Shown here piece after piece: positions 26,163 to 34,885 of a stretch of DNA of 64,000 nt. Both the position numbers and the translations under genes were made by a program. Position 1 is the stretch's first letter. Each line of letters begins with the position of its first letter. This DNA comes from CAKSHP01 sp045636325 (GTDB lineage: Bacteria; Bacillota; Clostridia; UBA1381; UMGS1253), in the NCBI GenBank assembly GCA_045636325.1, contig JAZTXH010000001.1, forward strand, positions 62,001 through 126,000. Direction: 5' to 3'. The notes under the pieces are model-generated. The model ran no database searches and was not told the DNA's origin. It was given only the letters and a program-made list of their open reading frames with translations.

Positions 26163-26992
26163 AACAGTTTTAAAATCTCCTCAACACATTCGTCGACACT
26201 GATAACTTCAGTATTAACGTTAAGCCCTTCTTTTTTTAACTCCTGCATCAGTTGTGTGGTCTGTGGAATATCAAGACCGGTTTCAGCCAGCTTTTCAGGC
26301 TGTGAAAATACTTGTTTTGGTGTTCCCGTCATAAAAAGTTCTCCGTCTTTCATAACGATTATCCTGTCTGCCATGGCGGCCTCATTCATATAATGAGTTA
26401 TTAAAACAACCGTCATATCAAGGCTTTCTTTAAGCTTTAAAACAGTTTTTAAAACCTCTCGTCTGCCAATAGGGTCAAGCATTGCAGTAGGTTCATCAAG
26501 CACAATGCACTCCGGCTTCATTGCAAGAATTCCTGCAATTGCTACCCTTTGCTTTTGACCGCCCGAGAGCATATGGGGCGCTGCCATTCTTGCCTTTTCC
26601 ATTCCCACCGCTTTTAGCGCTTCATCAACTCTTTTTCGGATTTTTTCAGGGGAAATACCAAGATTTTCAGGTGCAAATGCTACATCTTCTTCAACTATTG
26701 TTGCCACAATCTGATTATCGGGATTCTGAAACACCATTCCCACACGGCGACGAATTTCATAAAGAAAGCTTTCATTCTCGGTATCCATCCCGTCTACATA
26801 TACTTTTCCGCCACAAGGCAGATTTATAACATTAAAATGCTTTGCAAGAGTAGATTTTCCTGAGCCGTTGTGGCCGACAATCGCCACAAATTCGCCCTTT
26901 TTTATTTCAAGGTTAACATTTTTTAAAACTTCTTTTTTATCCCTGTCTTCATCTCGTTCATATTTATAAGTAAGGTTTTCGCATTTTATCAT
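26159..26992 (-). CDS. ecfA1: ECF transporter ATP-binding subunit EcfA1
   Basis: A 277-residue ABC ATPase with GHNGSGKST (~42-50), LSGGQKQRVAIAG (~143-155), IVLDEPTAMLDP (~164-175) and the H-loop VVLITHYMNEA. It forms the heterodimer with EcfA2 to power the shared ECF module. First of the three ecf genes, 24 bases after the methyltransferase gene. Confidence 0.93.
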   Translation of the reverse strand: MIKCENLTYKYERDEDRDKKEVLKNVNLEIKKGEFVAIVGHNGSGKSTLAKHFNVINLPCGGKVYVDGMDTENESFLYEIRRRVGMVFQNPDNQIVATIVEEDVAFAPENLGISPEKIRKRVDEALKAVGMEKARMAAPHMLSGGQKQRVAIAGILAMKPECIVLDEPTAMLDPIGRREVLKTVLKLKESLDMTVVLITHYMNEAAMADRIIVMKDGELFMTGTPKQVFSQPEKLAETGLDIPQTTQLMQELKKEGLNVNTEVISVDECVEEILKLL

Positions 26993-27015
26993 ATTTCAAA
27001 CGCTCTTTCCGTTAT

Positions 27016-27882
27016 TTATTCCGCTTGCCATCTGCCAGAAATTCCGCAGGGGAGGGCAAGCCCTTTTTTTGCACTCATGGGAATTCCAAGCTCGTCTGAT
27101 TCAATTTTTCCATCGTATTTTCTGCCCATTGTAAGGCTTAATATATTTTTAAGCACACTTGCCGAAAGTCCTGTTGTGTAAGAATTTATTAAAAAGAAAA
27201 GCGGCTTATTGCTCATAATTTTTACGCATTCTTCCACAAGGCAGTAAAGCTCGTTTTCTATTTTCCATACCTCGCCTGAGGGACCTCTTCCGTATGAGGG
27301 CGGGTCCATAATAACTGCATCGTATGTTTTTCCTCTTCTGCCTTCACGCAAAACAAATTTTAACACATCGTCTACAATATATCTTACGCTCTTTTCTTCA
27401 AGGCCGCTTGCGATAACATTTTCCTTTGCCCAGTTAACCATGCCTTTTGCCGCATCCACATGAGTAACGCTTGCACCTGCTGCAAGGCCTGCCACCGTTG
27501 CACCGCCGGTATATGCAAATAAATTAAGCACTTTTATTGGGCGCTCACTTTGGCGGATAAGATTTGAAAACCATCTCCAGTTTGCCGCCTGTTCAGGAAA
27601 AAGACCCGTATGTTTAAAATTCATGGGCTTAATCTGAAATGTAAGATTTTCAAGTACTACACTCCAGTGGTCGGGGAATTTTTTTTTATATTCCCAGTGC
27701 CCGCCGCCGGTGTTAGACCTGTGATACCATGCATGCGCCTTGTCCCATAAATCACTGTCTTTATCCTTCCACACTGCAAGAGGGTCGGGTCTGCGTAAAA
27801 TAACGTTTCCCCAACGCTCAAGCTTTTCGCCGTCTGCACTGTCTATAAGCTCATAATCAGACCATCTGTCCGCTAACCACAT
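27016..27882 (-). CDS. Class I SAM-dependent methyltransferase, RlmI/RlmK-like
   Basis: A 288-residue methyltransferase. VLNLFAYTGGATVAGLAAGA (motif I, ~132-151; split with VTHVDAAKGM after it) and VIMDPPSYGRGPSGEVWK (~205-222; motif IV DPPSY) are typical of rRNA cytosine-C5 enzymes of the RlmI family. The N-terminal PUA domain of RlmI is missing, so the true target (rRNA or other) is unsure. The chosen ATG (MWLADRW) follows GGGAGAAG; eight upstream codons are in frame without a ribosome site. Leads the ecf-truA-rho run on the minus strand. Confidence 0.8.
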   Translation of the reverse strand: MWLADRWSDYELIDSADGEKLERWGNVILRRPDPLAVWKDKDSDLWDKAHAWYHRSNTGGGHWEYKKKFPDHWSVVLENLTFQIKPMNFKHTGLFPEQAANWRWFSNLIRQSERPIKVLNLFAYTGGATVAGLAAGASVTHVDAAKGMVNWAKENVIASGLEEKSVRYIVDDVLKFVLREGRRGKTYDAVIMDPPSYGRGPSGEVWKIENELYCLVEECVKIMSNKPLFFLINSYTTGLSASVLKNILSLTMGRKYDGKIESDELGIPMSAKKGLALPCGISGRWQAE

Positions 27883-28205
27883 AACACACTTCTCCCATAC
27901 TATCATTATTCAATTTATTTTATCATTTTACTTTATGCTAGTCAAGCGTTTTGCCCAACTTTTAAAGTCGCGTACAATTTTTTTATATTCCATAAAAGCA
28001 AATTTTTTAAAAACTGTGAAAAACCACACACAGTAAAGAATTTTTTTGTATATTTTTTCAGACGAAAGCAAAATAGAAATGTAGCAAAGCTCAAACAAAA
28101 ATTTCTTTTGCCTGCACGCTGATGGGAGAGGGATGTTTTTTCGAACACTTTTTTATAAAAGATTAAAAAAATAAATACAACATATAGAACGAGACTGAAA
28201 ACCGA

Positions 28206-28221
28206 ACACTATATATATAAA
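28206..28221. promoter_or_regulatory. Possible upstream NrdR-like half box
   Basis: ACACTATATATATAAA matches the first 12 positions of the NrdR consensus ACACWATATATWGTGT but not the last four. It lies ~156 bp upstream of the promoter-proximal boxes, so its role is uncertain. The rest of the 27883-28330 gap shows a hairpin at 28068-28112 and no gene. Confidence 0.3.
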
Positions 28222-28330
28222 AAACTATTTAATTTGACAGTACATACAAAAAAGTGCAAGGAATTTTGTGCGTTATGCTGAAAATTATTTGAATTGTATT
28301 ACAAAATAAAAAAAATTTAAAATAATAAAG

Positions 28331-28377
28331 TTAAAATATATTGACAAGTAATTTTTTGTGGGGTACAATATGTAGGC
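28331..28377 (+). promoter_or_regulatory. nrdDG promoter with two NrdR-like boxes 31 bp apart
   Basis: TTGACA (28341-28346) and TACAAT (28364-28369) are 17 bp apart, a strong sigma-A promoter. One box-like site (28331-28346) has the core AATATATTG overlapping the -35; the second (28362-28377) has CAATATGTAG overlapping the -10. The start-to-start distance is 31 bp, the three-turn spacing of known NrdR box pairs. This fits repression by NrdR when dATP is high. Confidence 0.6.
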
Positions 28378-28448
28378 ACATAAAAAATTTTTAAAAGTAA
28401 TTTTACATATATGTTGTGTATTGAAAAACGAAAGGAGAATTTGAAAAA

Positions 28449-30662
28449 ATGGTATCAGCTATAAGAAAACGTGACGGAAGAATTGAAACTTTTAATAAAG
28501 AGAAGATTATAAGCGCTGTGTCAAAGGCTATGAATCATAATTTTATTGATGACAGAGTGTTTGCAACAAAGGTTGCAGAGGAAATTGAAGCACTTGATAT
28601 TGAGGTAATAGAAATTGAAGAGGTACAGAATATGGTAGAGCGTGCGCTTATGAAATCACGCTATGCAGATGTTGCGAAAGACTATATTTTGTACCGCGAG
28701 AAAAGAAACATTGCCCGCGGCAGAAAAACATATGAGATGTATATGGGTATCGTTAACACTATTGCTAACGATATTACCCGTGAAAATGCAAATATGAACG
28801 TAGAAACTCCCGCAGGTATGATGATGAAGTTTGCAAGTGAAACATCTAAACCCTTTGTGATGGATATGCTTTTGTCACAGGCATCAAAGGATTATATCAA
28901 GTCAAATTATCTTCATGTGCATGATGCTGACTATTACCCCACAAAGTCGCTTACTTGTCTTCAGCATCCTCTTGATATGATTTTAGAGGGCGGCTTCAGA
29001 GCAGGGCATGGTGCATCACGTCCCGCAAAAAGAATTGAAACAGCGGCAATAATTGCTTGTATTTCAATGGAATCAGTTCAGAATGAAATGCACGGCGGTC
29101 AGGCAATTCCGGCGTTTGATTTTTATCTTGCACCTTATGTAAGAAGCTCATTTATTGAAGAGCTTGAAAAATTAGAAAATCTTACAGGCAGAGATTTAAG
29201 CGAGTATAAGAACAAAGAATTTGACGATTATGAAATATGTGATTTAGAGGGGCTTGAGGGAGATGAAAGACTTTTCCGCCACGCTATGAATCAGACTGTT
29301 AACCGCGTTCATCAGGCAATGGAATCATTTATTCATAATATGAATACTATCCATTCAAGGGGAGGTAATCAGGTAGTATTTTCTTCCATTAACTACGGAA
29401 CTGATACATCAGCAGAAGGCAGATGTATTATGCGTGAGATATTAAATTCAACTTATCGCGGTGTGGGTAACGGCGAAACGCCTATTTTTCCCATTCAGAT
29501 ATGGAAGAAAAAGACGGGTGTAAACTATAAGCCCGGTGACAGAAACTATGACCTTTATAAGCTTGCCTGCAAGGTAACTGCTAAGAGATTTTTCCCCAAT
29601 TTCTTAAATCTTGATGCAACTTTCAATCAGGACGAGCTTTGGGATGCTGCTGACCCCAAACGTTATATTCACGAAGTTGCAACCATGGGCTGCAGAACAA
29701 GAGTATACGGTAATCGTTTCGGTCAGAAAACAAGTATCGGACGCGGAAATCTTTCATTCTCTACAATAAACATTGTAAGAATTGCGCTTGAGTGTCGTGA
29801 AATTGAAGATTATAATGAAAGAATAGGTGCATTCTTTAAAAAGCTTTATAAATGTATGGACGTTGCTGCAGAGCAGCTTTATGACCGTTATATGTTCCAG
29901 AGAACTGCTCTTAAAAAACAGTTCCCATTGCTTATGAGCGGTATGTGGGAAGGCTCAGATAAAATCGGTCCTAACGATAAAGTGGAAGATATTTTGAAAA
30001 CAGGTACACTTTCTATCGGCTTTATAGGTCTTGCAGAGGCATTGATTGCGCTTACAGGCAAGCATCATGGTGAAAGCGAAGAAAGTCAGGCACTTGGTAT
30101 TAAGATTGTGTCTGCAATGCGTAAAAGAGTAGATGAAATTGCCGATGAAAAGGATTTAAACTATACACTGCTCGGTACACCGGCTGAAGGTCTTTCCGGT
30201 AAGTTTACAAAGCGTGACCGTGAAATATTCGGTGAAATTGAAAATATTACAGACAAAGAATACTATACAAACAGCTCTCATGTTCCGGTTTGGTATAAGT
30301 GCAGTGTTGAGCATAAGGCAAAGGTGGAAGCGCCTTATCACGATATGGAAAATGCAGGCCATATTTTCTATGTTGAGCTTGACGGCGACGCAACTCATAA
30401 CCCTGAATGTATTATGCAGACTGTTGACCTTATGGATAAATACAACATCGGTTACGGCAGCGTTAATCACACAAGAAACCGTTGTTTAGAATGTGGCTTT
30501 GAAAACTCCGATGCAGACTTTACAGTTTGTCCTCAGTGCGGAAGTGACAATGTTGATGTTATCCAGAGAATAACGGGCTATCTTGTAGGAAGTGTTAATA
30601 GTTGGAACAGTGCAAAACAGGCTGAATTAAGGGATAGAGTAACACATGATACAAAAAATTAA
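28449..30662 (+). CDS. nrdD: Anaerobic (class III) ribonucleoside-triphosphate reductase
   Basis: Makes deoxyribonucleotides in the absence of oxygen through a glycyl radical. The 737-residue protein has an N-terminal ATP-cone allosteric domain (~1-95; VSAIRKRDGRIETFNKEKI). The catalytic barrel follows, then a C-terminal zinc site CLECGFENSDADFTVCPQC (~685-703) and the radical motif RITGYLVGS (~712-720) with its Gly in GYL. AAAGGAG precedes the ATG. The activase nrdG overlaps its 3' end by 17 bases. Confidence 0.96.
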   Translation: MVSAIRKRDGRIETFNKEKIISAVSKAMNHNFIDDRVFATKVAEEIEALDIEVIEIEEVQNMVERALMKSRYADVAKDYILYREKRNIARGRKTYEMYMGIVNTIANDITRENANMNVETPAGMMMKFASETSKPFVMDMLLSQASKDYIKSNYLHVHDADYYPTKSLTCLQHPLDMILEGGFRAGHGASRPAKRIETAAIIACISMESVQNEMHGGQAIPAFDFYLAPYVRSSFIEELEKLENLTGRDLSEYKNKEFDDYEICDLEGLEGDERLFRHAMNQTVNRVHQAMESFIHNMNTIHSRGGNQVVFSSINYGTDTSAEGRCIMREILNSTYRGVGNGETPIFPIQIWKKKTGVNYKPGDRNYDLYKLACKVTAKRFFPNFLNLDATFNQDELWDAADPKRYIHEVATMGCRTRVYGNRFGQKTSIGRGNLSFSTINIVRIALECREIEDYNERIGAFFKKLYKCMDVAAEQLYDRYMFQRTALKKQFPLLMSGMWEGSDKIGPNDKVEDILKTGTLSIGFIGLAEALIALTGKHHGESEESQALGIKIVSAMRKRVDEIADEKDLNYTLLGTPAEGLSGKFTKRDREIFGEIENITDKEYYTNSSHVPVWYKCSVEHKAKVEAPYHDMENAGHIFYVELDGDATHNPECIMQTVDLMDKYNIGYGSVNHTRNRCLECGFENSDADFTVCPQCGSDNVDVIQRITGYLVGSVNSWNSAKQAELRDRVTHDTKN

Positions 30663-31167
30663 TCAAAACTATGATACATTAAGAATAATGGATATAACCT
30701 ACAGCTCGGCAGTAGACGGCACCGGATTTCGAGATGTTCTTTTTGTAAATTACTGCCCTCATCATTGTAAAGGATGTCATAATCCTGAAACATGGGATGC
30801 CGAAAACGGACACACAGTATCGGTTGATGAGGTTTTTAAAAGCCTTACAAAAAGCTCGCTTACTAATGTGACCTTTTCGGGCGGTGAACCGTTTTGTCAG
30901 CCAAAACCGCTTGCGGCGCTTGCAAAAAAGCTGATTAAAGAGGGAAAAACCATTTGGGTTTATACCGGATTTTTGTTTGAAGAACTTTTAAAAAACAGTG
31001 AGCAAAAAGAGCTTTTGGAGCTTTGCGATGTTTGCGTTGACGGGCGCTTTGAAGAAGAAAAAAAGGGTCTTAATATGAGATTCAAAGGGTCTTCCAATCA
31101 AAGAATTATAGACGTTAAGAAGTCTATAGAAAAAGGCGAAGTTGCAGAATTTGATTTAAGCTTTTAA
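30646..31167 (+). CDS. nrdG: Anaerobic ribonucleoside-triphosphate reductase activating protein
   Basis: Radical SAM activase that installs the glycyl radical in NrdD. The 173-residue protein carries CPHHCKGC (CX3CX2C, ~37-44), the 4Fe-4S cluster motif, and FSGGEPF near residue 84 (the GGE SAM-binding motif). Overlap of 17 bases with nrdD gives coupled translation. Length is typical. A terminator follows at once. Confidence 0.95.
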   Translation: MIQKINQNYDTLRIMDITYSSAVDGTGFRDVLFVNYCPHHCKGCHNPETWDAENGHTVSVDEVFKSLTKSSLTNVTFSGGEPFCQPKPLAALAKKLIKEGKTIWVYTGFLFEELLKNSEQKELLELCDVCVDGRFEEEKKGLNMRFKGSSNQRIIDVKKSIEKGEVAEFDLSF

Positions 31168-31169
31168 AA

Positions 31170-31206
31170 GACAGGCGGCAAATTATAAAAATGCCGCCTG
31201 TTTTTA
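31170..31206 (+). terminator. Terminator of nrdDG
   Basis: ACAGGCGGCA and TGCCGCCTGT form a perfect 10-bp GC-rich stem followed by TTTTT. Confidence 0.9.
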
Positions 31207-31242
31207 ATGCAAAACAAGTGCGCTAAAATCAAATTTCATCTG

Positions 31243-31266
31243 AATTGGCGGGCAGATAATATCTGC
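31243..31266. repeat. Diverged copy of the dispersed intergenic repeat
   Basis: TCTGAATTGGCGGGCAGAT followed by an AAT loop and ATCTGC forms a hairpin and resembles the reverse complement of 21657-21700 (ATCTAAACTGGCGGACAGAT). The 312-base gap between nrdG and the next gene holds this, the nrdDG terminator and the promoter at 31384. Confidence 0.4.
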
Positions 31267-31383
31267 ATTTACAGTGTTTAAGGTAGATTATCCCTATAAA
31301 TTAATATTTGTTCAAATTATGCCTGAAAAAACGAAAAACCTCAAACCACATAATACGACTGATTTTTTTGTGCAAAATGAATA

Positions 31384-31412
31384 TAGACAAAATTTAAAAA
31401 AAGGTGTATAAT
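31384..31412 (+). promoter_or_regulatory. Promoter of the leucine-rich-repeat lipoprotein
   Basis: TAGACA (31384-31389), a 17-bp spacer and TATAAT (31407-31412), with a leader of ~60 bases. Confidence 0.65.
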
Positions 31413-31479
31413 AATCTCGTTTATATATAAGGTTTAATTTATAAAAATAAGTTGCACAGATATATGTGGAGGAATTTAT

Positions 31480-32754
31480 ATGTTAAATATTAAAAAGATT
31501 GTTAAGCCTGCTTTTACAGTATGCTTATGCGCCCTGCTTATGACTGCGTGTAAGCCGGCAGAAATGCCACCTGAAGGTTTACCCACACCCACACCTGAGG
31601 CTGTAAATGAGCCTACTCCTACACCAGATGTTATAGAGAATGCAAGTGTAAAGGTCCAAAAGGTTGAAAAACGTGGCTATTGCGGCACAAATGCAAGATG
31701 GGAATTCGGCGATGAGGGCAAGCTTGTTATATATGGTGAAGGTAAAATGAATGACTATGAGGCAGAGGGGGAAGAGTGTGCACCCTGGGCTGATTTGGAT
31801 GTTAAAAGCATATATATAAACGAGGGCATAAGTTATATCGGAAACTTTTCTTTTTATGGTATGAGCGCAGTAGGCGAGATAAGTGTGCCGATAACCGTAT
31901 GTGAGATGGGATATGATGTGTTTGACGGAACCGGATGGTATGATAATCAGACACAGCATTTTGTAACCGTTGGTGATGGCGTTTTAATAAAATATAACGG
32001 TGCAAGCCGTGATGTTACAATACCTTACGGGATTAAGTTTATTTCAAATGCATTTAAAGAAAACACTGATAATTTAAGGCACGATGAGGACATTGCAAGT
32101 ATAAAAATGCCTGACAGTGTTACTGCTATAGGCAGCCATGCATTTTATTCCTGCCGTTTCCTGCATGGTGTTACTTTTTCTTCAAAAATAGAAACCATAG
32201 GCGCATCTGCTTTTGAAGACAGCGGTATAAGAAGTGATATTGTTCTTCCTGAAAATGTGCGTGCAATAGGACCGAGAGCTTTTGCAATGTGCAGTGAGCT
32301 ATACAGCATAAAACTGCCCGACACACTAGAATATATAGGCGATTTTGCTTTTGCAGACAGTAATATAAACCGCTTTACAATACCTAAAAATGTAAACAGT
32401 ATGGGAAAAAATCCGTTTTTTAACTGTCAGCTGATTAAAAAGATTGAGGTATCAGCAGAAAGTGAGTTTTACGCATCTGATATAAACGGAATATTGTATA
32501 CAAAGGATATGAGTGTTTTGGTTTCGTGTCCTGACGGTATAGGTTATAATAATCCGGTAATATCTTCTCAGGTTAAGGAAATCAAGGGATATGCATTTCT
32601 TGGCTGTCAGGCGGTTGAGGCGGTTTCCATTTCAGATAATGTGAAAAAAATCGGCGAAAGTGCATTTGACGGAAGTGTGGTGCTTAAGGTTAAAGCCAAT
32701 TCTGTTGCGCAGAAGTATGCTCAGGAAAACGGCTATGCATACGAAAAGTTTTAA
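31480..32754 (+). CDS. BspA-type leucine-rich-repeat lipoprotein
   Basis: A 424-residue exported protein. Residues 1-24 are a lipoprotein signal peptide ending MTAC, so Cys24 or so would be lipidated. A Pro/Thr-rich spacer (PTPTPEAVNEPTPTPD) links it to the wall-exposed part. From ~80 on there are repeats of the LRR_5/BspA type, each ~23 residues with the pattern I..IG..AF..C..L..I.LP (for example YIGDFAFADSNINRFTIP). Such proteins are common surface adhesins or carbohydrate/host-interacting proteins in gut bacteria; the ligand is unknown. Single gene between its own promoter and terminator. Confidence 0.85.
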   Translation: MLNIKKIVKPAFTVCLCALLMTACKPAEMPPEGLPTPTPEAVNEPTPTPDVIENASVKVQKVEKRGYCGTNARWEFGDEGKLVIYGEGKMNDYEAEGEECAPWADLDVKSIYINEGISYIGNFSFYGMSAVGEISVPITVCEMGYDVFDGTGWYDNQTQHFVTVGDGVLIKYNGASRDVTIPYGIKFISNAFKENTDNLRHDEDIASIKMPDSVTAIGSHAFYSCRFLHGVTFSSKIETIGASAFEDSGIRSDIVLPENVRAIGPRAFAMCSELYSIKLPDTLEYIGDFAFADSNINRFTIPKNVNSMGKNPFFNCQLIKKIEVSAESEFYASDINGILYTKDMSVLVSCPDGIGYNNPVISSQVKEIKGYAFLGCQAVEAVSISDNVKKIGESAFDGSVVLKVKANSVAQKYAQENGYAYEKF

Positions 32755-32806
32755 AAATGTGCAGACCGTTGGGTGATAAAATATAGGAGTGTTATAAACT
32801 AATAAA

Positions 32807-32844
32807 ACAAGAAAAAATCCGCAAAATTGCGGATTTTTTCTTGT
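32807..32844. terminator. Bidirectional terminator between LRR lipoprotein and tmk
   Basis: GAAAAAATCCGC and GCGGATTTTTTC pair around AAAATT, with A and T runs inside the stem, serving both convergent genes. Confidence 0.88.
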
Positions 32845-32921
32845 TTTCGGTTGAAAATGCGAGTGAATAATACCTGCCCCCAGACGAGCGTATATAATAA
32901 TTTAATGTTATTTAATAAAAA

Positions 32922-33593
32922 TTACAAAAGCTCTTTTACATAAGAAAAAATTTCTTCGTGTATATCTTCTATTGAGCGCATCTTACCATCTTTTACGCAG
33001 TCAATAATTTTCCATGCGTACTTTTTTGCTATGAATTTTGCATTTTCATAACTTTTTTTTATGTATTCACGGTCACTTTCGTGAATGTCCTGAACAGCCT
33101 CGCCGGTTATTTTATTTTTGCGATTACTGCAAAGTATAGCCCCCATATCTTCGGGCACATCAAGAAAAATTGTCAAATCGGGGCGGGGCAGACCGTAGAT
33201 ATTATATTCAAAGTTTTCAAGCCAGTTTAAAAATTCGTCCTTTTCAGAAAGAACATCTAATTTTGATGCCTGATGAATCATATTTGATGTAGTGTAGCGG
33301 TCTGCTATAATAACTTTTCCCTCATTATAGCTATCCTTCCATTTTGTTTTAAATGACACATATCTGTCAACCGCAAAAAAGGTGGAGGCAATTTTAGGTG
33401 TAACATCGGATGCGTTTTTGCCGAATTCACCTGCAAGATATTTTTTCACAATTACCGATGAATCGCTGTCATAATCGGGAAAGGTAAGTGTTACGGGGGT
33501 AATACCTTCTTCTTTAAGACGCTCTGAAAGCCTTGCGCTTTGAGTGGCTTTACCGGAGCCGTCAACTCCTTCTATAACTAAGAGTCTGCCCAT
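32922..33593 (-). CDS. tmk: dTMP kinase
   Basis: Phosphorylates dTMP to dTDP. The 223-residue protein has the P-loop GVDGSGKAT (9-17), ADRYTTSN (~96-103, the DRY nucleotide motif) and a lid region with NRKNKITGEAVQDIHE (~158-173). It is slightly longer than the common ~205-residue bacterial enzyme and lies in the subgroup with GKAT in place of GKST. It starts 2 bases after the tagA-like gene. Confidence 0.88.
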   Translation of the reverse strand: MGRLLVIEGVDGSGKATQSARLSERLKEEGITPVTLTFPDYDSDSSVIVKKYLAGEFGKNASDVTPKIASTFFAVDRYVSFKTKWKDSYNEGKVIIADRYTTSNMIHQASKLDVLSEKDEFLNWLENFEYNIYGLPRPDLTIFLDVPEDMGAILCSNRKNKITGEAVQDIHESDREYIKKSYENAKFIAKKYAWKIIDCVKDGKMRSIEDIHEEIFSYVKELL

Positions 33594-33595
33594 AA

Positions 33596-34342
33596 TTATT
33601 TCTCCTTTTTTAAATACTTTCTTCCATGCAGAAGAACCGTAAAACCAAATTTGGGAAGTGCAGTCATACGAATAAAACGCTTAGGTTCTTTTTTAAGGCG
33701 GTATGCCCATTCAAGACCTGCTTTCTGCCATTTTTCGGGTGCTCGCTCAACCTTACCCGCCAAAACATCTAAGCTGCCGCCGGCGCCCATAATAATTTTT
33801 GCGCCGATAATGTCTTTATATTTATAAATCCAGTTTTCCTGCTTTGGAGCGCCTAAGCAAACAAGAACAATATCAGGCTCTGTTTGTTTTATCTCGTTTG
33901 CAATCTGCTCGCTTTCGGTGTCTTTAAAATATCCGTCACGTGTTCCGCAAATAACAATTCCCGGATATTTTCTTAAAAGCTCTTCGGCTGCCTCTTCTGC
34001 AACACCGGGCTTAGAGCCGAATAAAAACACCTTTTTATTTAAGGGAGCGGCTTTTTTAATTAAGTTATTTAAAAAGTCATACCCTGCAACTCGCTCGCTT
34101 AATGGCCTTTTTAAAATTTTAGAGGCGTAAACAACGCCGATACCGTCGGCGGTGTTAATATCGGCAGAATTTAAAATATCTGCAAAGGCGGAGTTTTTAT
34201 ATGCTTCGTAAATTATTTCAGAGTTGGGAGTGTAAATAACGTGATTTTTGCCGTCTTCTAAAAAAGCAAGGGCTTTATTTATGGTTTCGCTCATCGTAAG
34301 CTGTGATATATTTACACCAAGGATATTAATTGTGTCAGACAT
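33596..34342 (-). CDS. WecG/TagA/CpsF family glycosyltransferase
   Basis: A 248-residue GT26 enzyme that adds N-acetylmannosamine-type sugars to a polyprenyl-diphosphate-GlcNAc primer in wall teichoic acid or other wall polymers. ADINTADGIGVVYASKILKR (~59-78) carries the catalytic-type Asp, and VFLFGSKPGVAEEAAEEL (~105-122) plus VCLGAPKQENW are family signatures. Whether the product is teichoic acid or a capsule linkage is unknown, as no other tag genes are adjacent. Cotranscribed with tmk. Confidence 0.88.
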   Translation of the reverse strand: MSDTINILGVNISQLTMSETINKALAFLEDGKNHVIYTPNSEIIYEAYKNSAFADILNSADINTADGIGVVYASKILKRPLSERVAGYDFLNNLIKKAAPLNKKVFLFGSKPGVAEEAAEELLRKYPGIVICGTRDGYFKDTESEQIANEIKQTEPDIVLVCLGAPKQENWIYKYKDIIGAKIIMGAGGSLDVLAGKVERAPEKWQKAGLEWAYRLKKEPKRFIRMTALPKFGFTVLLHGRKYLKKEK

Positions 34343-34397
34343 AGTTAATTCTCCGTTTCTTATGTTTGTAAGGCAAATATAAAATGCTCATAAAAAT

Positions 34398-34426
34398 ATT
34401 ATACTATTTTTTGAGGTAAATTACAA
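34398..34426 (-). promoter_or_regulatory. Promoter of tagA-like/tmk operon
   Basis: On the minus strand TTGTAA (34421-34426) and TATAAT (34398-34403) are 17 bp apart, ~55 bases before the start. Confidence 0.6.
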
Positions 34427-34650
34427 GAGCTAATGTAAATCTTTTTGGGCAGGCGAGGCAGGGCAGGCTAAAGGATTTAATATAATTGTATCACGATTTT
34501 TGTTAGTACTACTCTAAGCTTTTATGCAAGTTTCTATTTTAATTTAAGCGAAGGATTTACTTTATTTTTTTAAAACAAAAACGTTTATGTTTAAAATCTT
34601 TGTTTATGTTTATGTTTATAGTTTATATATAATAAGAAAAAGGTCCGTTA

Positions 34651-34767
34651 TCGGTTCCATACTTAGCTCCATACCCGGCTTTATACTCAGCTTCATAATT
34701 GGTGTCAGAATTGGTGTCATGGGTTTCATGGTCGGTGTCATAATTAGTGTCAGAATTGGTGTCACGC
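34651..34767. repeat. 12-bp tandem repeat (minisatellite), ten units
   Basis: Ten consecutive units read TCGGTTCCATAC, TTAGCTCCATAC, CCGGCTTTATAC, TCAGCTTCATAA, TTGGTGTCAGAA, TTGGTGTCATGG, a 9-bp GTTTCATGG, TCGGTGTCATAA, TTAGTGTCAGAA and TTGGTGTCACGC. The units are diverged but in register. A small open frame (34587-34790) crosses it with a tetrapeptide repeat but lacks a ribosome site. The 543-base gap otherwise holds TTTATG reiterations (34580-34620), a GGCAGG-rich patch near 34447 and the recD2 terminator. Confidence 0.85.
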
Positions 34768-34815
34768 ATTTATGCATGGAAACCATGTGAAAAAGTGTAT
34801 TTAAAAGTTTTTACT

Positions 34816-34850
34816 TAAAAAAAGGATGAGCACCTTTTTGGATGCCCATT
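34816..34850 (-). terminator. Probable terminator of recD2
   Basis: On the minus strand GGGCATCC, AAAAA and GGTGCTC form an imperfect stem followed by ATCC and seven T. Confidence 0.5.
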
Positions 34851-34885
34851 ACCTGTGTTGTTTCATTTTTCATTCTGATTTGCAG

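Noticed and set aside
28068..28138. Riboswitch upstream of nrdD (for example cobalamin)
   Set aside because: A hairpin is present but none of the conserved boxes of known riboswitch classes could be recognised.
34587..34790. 67-codon open frame across the 12-bp repeat
   Set aside because: No ribosome site, composition set by the repeat itself, and no recognisable similarity; treated as minisatellite.
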